DNA of 64,000 bases from an uncultured Collinsella sp. (lineage in GTDB: Bacteria; Actinomycetota; Coriobacteriia; Coriobacteriales; Coriobacteriaceae). The notes below the pieces were generated by a model, which made no database searches, was not told where the DNA came from, and saw nothing but the letters and a program-made list of their open reading frames with translations. A program made the translations under genes and the position numbers. Location: positions 100,925-164,924 of the forward strand of contig CATYDM010000002.1 of assembly GCA_958405195.1 (NCBI GenBank). The letters are read 5' to 3'. Below are positions 1 through 6,053 of the stretch, piece by piece (within the stretch, counting starts at the first letter, position 1; each line of letters starts with the position of its first letter).

Positions 1-1119
1 GAGGATGTGCCCGCGGTGCTTCAAAAGCGCTCGATCCAGAAGGTCCTTATCGTGACGGATCCCGGCATTACCCGTCTGGGGCTCACGGCACCGCTCGAGA
101 CGGCGCTCGCATCCAGGGGGATTGGCGTTACGGTCTATGCCGAAACGCGTGCAAACCCCACGGTTTCAAACGTGGAAGAAGCGGCGTCCCTGTATCGAGA
201 GAGCGCCTGCCAGGCCATTATCGGCTTTGGCGGTGGCTCGGCCATGGACTGTGCCAAGGGCGTGGGCGCACGCATTGCGCAGCCAAACAAGCCCATCAAC
301 AAGATGCGCGGCCTGCTGCGGATTCATCGTCGCCTGCCGCTGCTCATCGCCGTTCCCACTACCGCCGGTACGGGAAGCGAAGCCACGCTTGCGGCGGTAA
401 TTACCGATGATGGGACGCACTACAAATACCCCATTAACGACTTTGTGCTCATCCCGCGTTTTGCAGTCCACGACCCCGAGTTTACGTGCGGCTTGCCCGC
501 TTCCATTACGGGGCAGACGGGCATGGACGCCCTGACGCATGCCGTTGAGGCCTTTATCGGGCGAAGCACCACGCCCTATACGCGCAAGATGGCGCGACAG
601 GCGGTGCAGCTTATCCACGACAATTTGCTCGAGGCCTATGAGCATGGTGACGACATGTGCGCTCGTCGCAATATGCTTTTGGCGGCGTATAAGGCGGGCG
701 TTGCGTTTACCCGCTCCTATGTCGGATATGTGCATGCCATCGCACACAGTCTGGGCGGCCGATACGGAATTCCGCACGGTTTAGCCAACGCGATCATCCT
801 GCCGCACATGCTTCGCGCTTATGGTGACGCCGCCGCCCCCAAGCTCGCCGATCTCGCCCGCATGGCCGGTATCGCGCCGGCTAATGCGCAGGACAGCCTG
901 GCGGCCGAGGCCTTTATCGATTGGGTCGACCGCATGAACGAGGCCCTGGGAATCCCCAAATATGTCTCGGGTATTCGCCGCTCCGATATTCCGCAAATGG
1001 CGGCCCATGCCGATGCCGAGGCCAATCCCCTGTACCCCGTTCCTCTTTTAATGGACCGCCTGGAGCTCGAGCATATGTACGAAGTTGTTGCAGGTGGTAT
1101 GTTTGAGGACGAGAACTAG
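1..1119 (+). CDS. iron-containing alcohol dehydrogenase (5' partial)
   Basis: This is a group III iron-type alcohol dehydrogenase that interconverts alcohols and aldehydes with NAD(P)H in the cytoplasm. The reading frame is open to the window edge (GAG GAT before the GTG at 7), so the N-terminus is cut off; 372 codons are visible against about 380-390 in the family. The nucleotide-binding GGGSAMD motif lies near residue 78, TTAGTGSE near 122, and the metal-site segments GMDALTHAVEAF and HAIAHSLGG with GIPHGLANA follow. It sits 8 bp upstream of an aldehyde dehydrogenase, so the pair probably converts an alcohol to an acid, or the reverse, through a shared aldehyde. The family assignment is firm; the substrate cannot be read from the sequence. 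Confidence 0.93.
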   Translation, partial: EDVPAVLQKRSIQKVLIVTDPGITRLGLTAPLETALASRGIGVTVYAETRANPTVSNVEEAASLYRESACQAIIGFGGGSAMDCAKGVGARIAQPNKPINKMRGLLRIHRRLPLLIAVPTTAGTGSEATLAAVITDDGTHYKYPINDFVLIPRFAVHDPEFTCGLPASITGQTGMDALTHAVEAFIGRSTTPYTRKMARQAVQLIHDNLLEAYEHGDDMCARRNMLLAAYKAGVAFTRSYVGYVHAIAHSLGGRYGIPHGLANAIILPHMLRAYGDAAAPKLADLARMAGIAPANAQDSLAAEAFIDWVDRMNEALGIPKYVSGIRRSDIPQMAAHADAEANPLYPVPLLMDRLELEHMYEVVAGGMFEDEN

Positions 1120-1127
1120 GAGGGTCC

Positions 1128-2507
1128 ATGAATACCGAGGAAATCGCGCGCATTGTCGGCGAGCAGCGCGCCTATTTTAAGACGCACGCCACGTTTGATG
1201 TCGATGCTCGACGTCGCGCCCTCGTGCGCCTGCGCGAGGCGGTGCGGGCACACGAGACCGATATCGCCCATGCGCTCAAGACCGATTTGGGTAAGTCGCA
1301 TGACGAGGCATATATGTGCGAGATTGGCACGTCGCTTTCCGAGATTCGTCATCAGATTGCGCATGTGGCTCGATGGAGTCGTCCGCGCCTGCGTCCGTGT
1401 GACCTCGCTAATGCTATTAGTGTGTGCAAGACGCAAGCCGTGCCCCATGGCGTCACGCTCATCATGGCGCCTTGGAACTACCCGTTTTTGCTGACGCTCG
1501 AGCCGCTCGCCGGCGCGCTCGCTGCAGGCAACACCGTGGTCATCAAGCCGAGTGCCTATGCGCCGGCTTCGAGCGCGGTGCTCAAGCAAATCTGTGAAGA
1601 GGCATTTGATCCGTGCCTGGTGACGGTTGTCGAGGGCGGGCGCGCCGAGAATGAGGCGCTGCTCGATGAATGCTGGGACAAGATCTTCTTTACCGGTAGT
1701 GTTCCGGTTGGCAAGCTCGTCATGGAGCGCGCGAGTAAAAACCTTACGCCCGTGACGCTTGAGCTGGGCGGAAAGAGCCCCTGTGTCGTGGATGCGACGG
1801 CAAACCTGAAGGTCGCGGCGCGGCGTATCGCATTTGGTAAATGGCTCAACGTGGGCCAGACCTGCGTGGCGCCCGACTACCTGCTGGTCGACGCGCGCGT
1901 GCACGATGAGCTGCTGGGCCTCATCAAGGAGGAGGTCCGTCGCATGTTTGGCGAGCATCCGCTCGACAACGAGGACTACGGTCATATTGTCAACGCCAAG
2001 CATTTCGCGCGCGTACGCGGGCTGATCGACCCCGATAAGGTTGTGCTGGGAGGCACGGCGCGCGAGTCGTCGCTCAAGATTGAGCCGACGATTCTAGACG
2101 GTGTGTCCCCCGATGACGCCGTGATGCAGGAGGAGATTTTCGGTCCCATCTTACCGGTGCTAACGTTTGAGAACCTGGATGAGGCCGAGGCGTTTATTAC
2201 TGATCGTCCGACGCCGCTGGCCCTGTATATCTTTAGTCAGGATCGCGCGGTTCAGCAGCGCTTTGTGCGCTACGTGCCCTTTGGCGGCGGGTGCGTTAAC
2301 GATACCATCATGCACTTGGCTACGAGCCATATGGGCTTTGGCGGCATGGGTGCGAGCGGTATGGGGCAGTACCATGGCCGCGAGAGCTTCGATACGTTTA
2401 GCCACAAGAAGAGCATCGTGAACAAGGCAACCTGGCTGGACGTGCCATTCCGCTATGCCCCCTACGCAAGCTGGAAGCACAAGTTCGTGCGCATGTTTGT
2501 GCATTAG
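1128..2507 (+). CDS. aldehyde dehydrogenase (class 3-like)
   Basis: This is an NAD(P)-dependent aldehyde dehydrogenase of 459 residues, the short length typical of the class 3 / YwdH-like branch. The catalytic glutamate lies in TLELGGKSP (about residue 211) and the nucleophilic cysteine in NVGQTCVAPD (about residue 246). APWNYPF and the late motif PFGGGCVND are also conserved. AGGAGGGTCC precedes the ATG, and the gene starts 8 bp after the alcohol dehydrogenase stop, so the two are probably co-transcribed and act in sequence on the same carbon. The natural substrate is unknown; medium- or long-chain aliphatic aldehydes are usual for the branch. Confidence 0.94.
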   Translation: MNTEEIARIVGEQRAYFKTHATFDVDARRRALVRLREAVRAHETDIAHALKTDLGKSHDEAYMCEIGTSLSEIRHQIAHVARWSRPRLRPCDLANAISVCKTQAVPHGVTLIMAPWNYPFLLTLEPLAGALAAGNTVVIKPSAYAPASSAVLKQICEEAFDPCLVTVVEGGRAENEALLDECWDKIFFTGSVPVGKLVMERASKNLTPVTLELGGKSPCVVDATANLKVAARRIAFGKWLNVGQTCVAPDYLLVDARVHDELLGLIKEEVRRMFGEHPLDNEDYGHIVNAKHFARVRGLIDPDKVVLGGTARESSLKIEPTILDGVSPDDAVMQEEIFGPILPVLTFENLDEAEAFITDRPTPLALYIFSQDRAVQQRFVRYVPFGGGCVNDTIMHLATSHMGFGGMGASGMGQYHGRESFDTFSHKKSIVNKATWLDVPFRYAPYASWKHKFVRMFVH

Positions 2508-2510
2508 GAA

Positions 2511-2550
2511 ATGGCAGGTAATACGAACAAGTGTTCCTATTACCTGCCAT
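2511..2550. repeat. 40-nt nearly perfect palindrome after the aldehyde dehydrogenase
   Basis: ATGGCAGGTAATA (2511-2523) is matched exactly by its reverse complement at 2538-2550. The interior adds a second stem, GAACA/TGTTC, with a two-base loop. It begins three bases after the aldehyde dehydrogenase stop, so it can act as a transcription end, but no T-run follows. Its symmetry resembles the other intergenic palindromes of this window. Confidence 0.7.
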
Positions 2551-2584
2551 TTACGTTAGACTACTGCTATGGGGTACGGATGGG

Positions 2585-2609
2585 CCAACTCCCTTTAGAA
2601 GGGAATTGG
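2585..2609 (+). promoter_or_regulatory. stem-loop sequestering the ribosome site of the toxin-like peptide
   Basis: CCAACTCCCTT (2585-2595) pairs with AAGGGAATTGG (2599-2609) across a three-base loop, with one mismatch. The right arm holds the only purine-rich ribosome-binding stretch (AAGGGA), and the ATG follows one base later. Hiding the ribosome site in a 5' hairpin is a common control feature of type I toxin mRNAs. Confidence 0.6.
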
Positions 2610-2610
2610 T

Positions 2611-2694
2611 ATGAACGTAAGCGATGTTATTTCGTTACTGGCGTTGTTAATCGCGGCTATCGAACTCGGCCTGTTTATCGGCCGAATGAAATAG
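2611..2694 (+). CDS. 27-residue hydrophobic peptide, candidate type I (holin-like) toxin
   Basis: The frame codes for a 27-residue peptide starting MNVSDVISLLALLIAAIEL and ending in a positive GRMK tail. It therefore has a short polar N-terminus, one predicted membrane helix (about residues 6-23) and a basic end. Size and layout match the putative holin-like toxin / TxpA-like group of Firmicutes, whose peptides insert in the inner membrane and are silenced by an antisense RNA. Its ribosome site is buried in a stem-loop (2585-2609). The downstream bases start with CCGCCC and end in a hairpin at 2752-2776, an arrangement I recall for such loci. No antisense promoter was proven. It could be a chance frame, but the combination of features argues for a real gene. 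Confidence 0.5.
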   Translation: MNVSDVISLLALLIAAIELGLFIGRMK

Positions 2695-2751
2695 CCGCCC
2701 CCGCGTAAGCGAAGACGGCCACTTCTCACGATGAAAACGTGTATCGGAGTT

Positions 2752-2776
2752 GGCAAGACCCGCTGCAACGGGTGCC
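2752..2776. terminator. hairpin downstream of the toxin-like peptide
   Basis: ACCCG (2758-2762) and CGGGT (2769-2773) pair around CTGCAA, extended by GGC/GCC outside a short bulge. In holin-like toxin loci a hairpin with a CTGCAAC-type loop is the shared end of toxin mRNA and antitoxin RNA. No long T-run follows on the plus strand, so terminator activity is an inference. The stretch 2777-2930 shows no supportable gene. Confidence 0.35.
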
Positions 2777-2930
2777 ATCCGTACCCCTATCTTATCTGCA
2801 AGCGCTCTGTCTCGCAAGCGTTGCGGCGAGCGATTGAAAGACGCGGGCAGGATGAATTTGTGTCCGCACGAGTTCGTAGACTTCTCAATAAGGTTAAGCG
2901 CCGGTTTATCCGGCCGTTAGAGGAGTTGCC

Positions 2931-3257
2931 ATGTACGAGCCTTCACGTGTGCTTCTGTCGTTTCATGTCGCGGGATTTCAGTATGCCGACGGTGCCTTGG
3001 TCTTGGGCGATCTTAAAGCGGGCGATAAGCTGACGCTGCGTGCCGAGCGCGATAATCCCCATGATCCCGAGGCGGTTGCGATCTACTATGGCAACACCAA
3101 GCTTGGCTATGTTCCGGGAAACGAGGTCGGCCCGCTATCCTTGATGATGTATTACGGCCATGAGGACGTATTTGAGGCCCGCGTGCAACAGGTTGCTCCC
3201 GAGCGCAGCCCGTGGCATCAGGTGCGTGTTGGACTCTACGTGGTGGATGCTCGCTAA
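2931..3257 (+). CDS. stand-alone HIRAN domain protein
   Basis: This 108-residue protein consists almost wholly of one HIRAN domain: an N-terminal strand (VAGFQYADG), then GDKLTLRAERDNPHDPEAVAIYYGNTKLGYVP in two conserved blocks. HIRAN domains bind 3' DNA ends in helicases such as HLTF; small free-standing versions are common in bacteria and their role is unclear. The start is fixed by GAGGAG six bases upstream. The gene is followed 18 bp later by a small charged protein, likely in the same transcript. The domain call is confident; the cellular role is not. Confidence 0.85.
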   Translation: MYEPSRVLLSFHVAGFQYADGALVLGDLKAGDKLTLRAERDNPHDPEAVAIYYGNTKLGYVPGNEVGPLSLMMYYGHEDVFEARVQQVAPERSPWHQVRVGLYVVDAR

Positions 3258-3275
3258 TCGGTAAGGGAGACTGCC

Positions 3276-3455
3276 ATGTTTGATGACGACGACCAGTTCG
3301 ATCTGACAGACGATCCGTTTGAGTGGGATATGCTACTCGATGACGATGAGTTGGAGCGGAATCGTAAGAAGCGGCAGGATAAGAATGCCCAGGGTGACGC
3401 TTCGAAAAAGCAAGACAAGCGCCGCCGCGGACTGTTCGGCGGGTTCTTTGGATAA
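3276..3455 (+). CDS. small charged protein of unknown function
   Basis: A 59-residue protein follows the HIRAN gene by 18 bp and has a good ribosome site (AAGGGAGA). The first half is very acidic (MFDDDDQFDLTDDP), the middle is lysine/arginine-rich and the tail is RRGLFGGFFG. There is no membrane helix or cysteine. I do not recognise a family. The split charge and glycine-aromatic tail could suit a nucleic-acid or protein tether, which is a guess. It probably shares the transcript with the HIRAN gene. Confidence 0.6.
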   Translation: MFDDDDQFDLTDDPFEWDMLLDDDELERNRKKRQDKNAQGDASKKQDKRRRGLFGGFFG

Positions 3456-3521
3456 CCGCCGCATCGCTGCGTCTGTATACTTAGCACGAGTTGAACACGT
3501 TGCGAAATGAGGACAGAGACG

Positions 3522-4067
3522 ATGATGTGGTTTACCGCCGACCTGCACCTGGGCGATACGAATATCTTGCACGACATGGACCGGCCGTTTGGCTCGGTCG
3601 ATGAGATGAACCGCAAGGTCATCGATGCCATCAATGAGTGCGTGGCTGCGGATGACCGTCTCTACATCCTGGGTGACTTTACCTATCGTTTGCCCCTGGC
3701 AGAGGCGGTGTGCCTGCGCGAGCGTATCGAATGCAAGAATGTGACGCTCATCCGTGGTAACCATGACGGCGACTGGGAAGACCCCGATGTACCGCAGATT
3801 TGGGATGACGTACGCGATTACCTGGAGATTGCCCCCGGCTATGCCAAGGGACATCGCCTGGTTATGAGTCACTACCCTATGCTCAGCTGGAATGGCAAGG
3901 CGCGTGGTGCCATCATGCTGCACGGGCATATCCACAGCAGGGGAGACCGCACCAACGCGCGCAACCGCGATCGCGAGCGCCCTATCTTTCGCTACGATGT
4001 CGGCCTCGACGCCAACGACTACAAGCCCGTAAGCCGAGACCAAATCCTCGGCTTCTTTGGACTGTAA
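3522..4067 (+). CDS. metallophosphoesterase
   Basis: This is a small calcineurin-like phosphoesterase of about 181 residues with the full metal-ligand set: TADLHLGDTN at the start, ILGDF, RGNHDGDW, SHYPM and HGHIHSR. Such enzymes hydrolyse phosphodiester or phosphomonoester bonds using two metal ions. I prefer the ATG at 3522 because GAGGA ends eight bases before it; an in-frame ATG at 3507 overlaps that ribosome site and would add five residues. It is followed by a palindrome and an intrinsic terminator. The physiological substrate is unknown. Confidence 0.87.
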   Translation: MMWFTADLHLGDTNILHDMDRPFGSVDEMNRKVIDAINECVAADDRLYILGDFTYRLPLAEAVCLRERIECKNVTLIRGNHDGDWEDPDVPQIWDDVRDYLEIAPGYAKGHRLVMSHYPMLSWNGKARGAIMLHGHIHSRGDRTNARNRDRERPIFRYDVGLDANDYKPVSRDQILGFFGL

Positions 4068-4085
4068 TTCTTGAACCACTGCACA

Positions 4086-4122
4086 AACCGCGACAAAGGG
4101 GACAGGCACCTTTGTCGCGGTT
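4086..4122. repeat. 37-nt palindromic repeat with GGGACAGG core (copy 1)
   Basis: AACCGCGACAAAGG (4086-4099) is perfectly complementary to 4109-4122. The element begins AACC, ends GGTT and carries GGGACAGG at internal positions 14-21. The element at 18204-18240, read on the minus strand, has the same length, the same ends and the same core at the same position but different stem bases, so the two look like members of one dispersed family. Confidence 0.75.
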
Positions 4123-4124
4123 CT

Positions 4125-4159
4125 GGCGCCGTTGCCATTATGGCAGCGGCGCCTTTTTT
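4125..4159 (+). terminator. intrinsic terminator after the phosphoesterase
   Basis: GGCGCCGTTGCCA (4125-4137) pairs with TGGCAGCGGCGCC (4141-4153), with one mismatched pair, and is followed by six T residues. This is a canonical rho-independent terminator and directly follows the 37-nt palindrome. Confidence 0.85.
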
Positions 4160-4217
4160 GTCCGTGCGACGCGGTAGAGTGTAGGCGGTCGAAATTTGCG
4201 TCCATCGAGGAGCTGCT

Positions 4218-5975
4218 ATGAACGAGATTAAGTGCCCGCATTGCGGCGAAGTATTTAAGGTCGATGCGTCCGGCTATGCGGACATCGTCAAGCAAGTGCG
4301 CGATGCCGAGTTCTCGCGCGACCTGGATGAGCGTGTGAAGGCTGTCCAGCGCGAGGGCGAGCAGGCGCTGGAGCTTGAACGCTCGCGTTCGACGGCCGCC
4401 TTGCAAAAGGCAGAGTCTCAGCGCAACGCTCAGCTTGTCGAGCAGAAGAACACTGCGGATCAGAAACTGGCGCAAGAGGTTGCCAAGCGCGATGCTGAGC
4501 TTGCCGAGCTGCGCGCTAAGCTCGAGGGCGCTGCCGCAGAGCGCGAGAGTGCAAGCCAGCGCGCGGCGGTAGAGGCGCGAGCCAATGCTCAAAAGGAAAA
4601 TGCCGAACTCCAGCGTGAGATTGATAGCCTGCGTGCGCAGCTTGGGCGCAAAGATGACGAAGCAAAGCTTGCCGAGTCGGCGGCGCGCAACGCTGCTCAA
4701 AACGATTTAGCTGCACGTGATGCTCAGATTGCCGAGCTGCAGGCCAGGCTTGCCGCGGCGGACAAGGCCCAGGAGATGGCGCTTGCCGCTGCCGCGGCAG
4801 AGTCGCAGCGCGAGCTCGATGCTGCTCGCGGTGAAGCTGAGCGCGCGCTTGCTGACTACCGCGCGACGGTACAGGAGAAGTTTTCCGCCGCAAAGGCACA
4901 ATCTGAGCAAGAGGCCGAGGGTCTGCGTGCCCAGTTGCGCGAGCAGGAACTGATGGCAAAAATGAACCTGTCGGAGGCGGTCGCCGCGGCGGAGCGAGAG
5001 CGCGATGAGGCACGTGCCAAGCTGACGAGCGAGCTGGCGGTGCGCGATTCTCGCGAGGAACAGGCCAAGGCGGCACACGAGCTCGAGCTTGCACAGGCCA
5101 AGCGCGCGAGTGATGACCTGATTCGCTACAAGGATGAAGAGATTGAGCGCCTTAAGGACATGAAGGTGCGCCTGTCCACCAAGATGGTGGGCGAGTCGCT
5201 CGAGCAGCACTGCGAGACCGAGTTTAACCGCCTACGCATGACGGCGTTTCCCAACGCGTACTTCGAGAAAGACAACGATGCGTCCGAGGGTACCAAGGGC
5301 GACTTTATCTTCCGCGAGTGCGATGCGAGCGGCAACGAGGTCATTTCGATTATGTTCGAGATGAAAAACGAGAACGACGAGACCGCGACCAAGCACAAAA
5401 ACGAGGACTTCTTTAAGAAGCTCGATCACGATCGTCGCCAGAAAGGCTGTGAGTACGCGGTGCTCTGCACGCTACTCGAGCCTGAGAGCGAGCTCTATAA
5501 CGCGGGAATCGTGGACGTGAGCTATCGCTACGAGAAGATGTACGTGATTCGCCCACAGTTCTTTATTCCCATGATCACGCTTCTTCGCAACGCCGCCATG
5601 GTTTCGCTGCGCTATAAGCAGGAGCTGGCGGAGTACAAACAGCAGAATATCGACGTCACGAACTTCGAAGCCAAGATGGAAAAGTTCAAGAACGACTTCG
5701 GCCGCAACTACGAGATCGCGAGCCGCAAGTTCCAAACGGCAATCGATGAGATCGACAAGACGATTAGCCATCTGCAGAAAACCAAAGAGGCGTTGCTGTC
5801 CTCCGAGAACAATCTGCGCCTTGCCAACAAGAAGGCCGACGATCTTACCATTCGCAAGCTCACATGGGGCAACAAGACCATGAAGGCCGCCTTTGACGAG
5901 GCACGCGGGGCTGCGCCAGAGACAAACGATGAGCCAGCCGAGGCGGATTCGTATGAGGTCGAGGATGCCGAGTGA
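4218..5975 (+). CDS. DUF2130 coiled-coil protein
   Basis: This 585-residue protein opens with a zinc-ribbon-like CPHCG (residues 6-10), continues with about 300 residues of alanine/glutamate-rich heptads that predict a long coiled coil, and ends in a DUF2130 domain (about 330-540). The latter is recognisable by KGDFIFRE, FEMKNEND and KLDHDRRQKGCEYAVLC. DUF2130 has a possible nuclease-like pattern (acidic residue, then E-x-K), but no activity is established to my knowledge. The start has GAGGAG eight bases upstream. It is monocistronic, between a terminator at 4125-4159 and a bidirectional one at 5995. The family call is confident and the function is open. Confidence 0.88.
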   Translation: MNEIKCPHCGEVFKVDASGYADIVKQVRDAEFSRDLDERVKAVQREGEQALELERSRSTAALQKAESQRNAQLVEQKNTADQKLAQEVAKRDAELAELRAKLEGAAAERESASQRAAVEARANAQKENAELQREIDSLRAQLGRKDDEAKLAESAARNAAQNDLAARDAQIAELQARLAAADKAQEMALAAAAAESQRELDAARGEAERALADYRATVQEKFSAAKAQSEQEAEGLRAQLREQELMAKMNLSEAVAAAERERDEARAKLTSELAVRDSREEQAKAAHELELAQAKRASDDLIRYKDEEIERLKDMKVRLSTKMVGESLEQHCETEFNRLRMTAFPNAYFEKDNDASEGTKGDFIFRECDASGNEVISIMFEMKNENDETATKHKNEDFFKKLDHDRRQKGCEYAVLCTLLEPESELYNAGIVDVSYRYEKMYVIRPQFFIPMITLLRNAAMVSLRYKQELAEYKQQNIDVTNFEAKMEKFKNDFGRNYEIASRKFQTAIDEIDKTISHLQKTKEALLSSENNLRLANKKADDLTIRKLTWGNKTMKAAFDEARGAAPETNDEPAEADSYEVEDAE

Positions 5976-5994
5976 GGCATAGCGTATAGTGCAA

Positions 5995-6036
5995 AAGCGG
6001 GGCCGCTGGCGATATTGCCAACGGCCCCGCTTGTTT
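5995..6036. terminator. bidirectional terminator between convergent genes
   Basis: AAGCGGGGCCG (5995-6005) pairs with CGGCCCCGCTT (6022-6032) and encloses a small GGC/GCC hairpin. It separates the DUF2130 gene from the convergent helicase gene and can serve both strands. Confidence 0.75.
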
Positions 6037-6053
6037 CGTTCCAGTATGTTCGG

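Noticed and set aside
2511..2708. 65-codon plus-strand frame after the aldehyde dehydrogenase
   Set aside because: It begins inside a perfect palindrome, has no ribosome site and overlaps the toxin-like peptide in another frame, which has better support.
2731..3033. 100-codon arginine-rich frame upstream of the HIRAN gene
   Set aside because: It overlaps the HIRAN start by 100 bp in another frame and has no recognisable domain or ribosome site.
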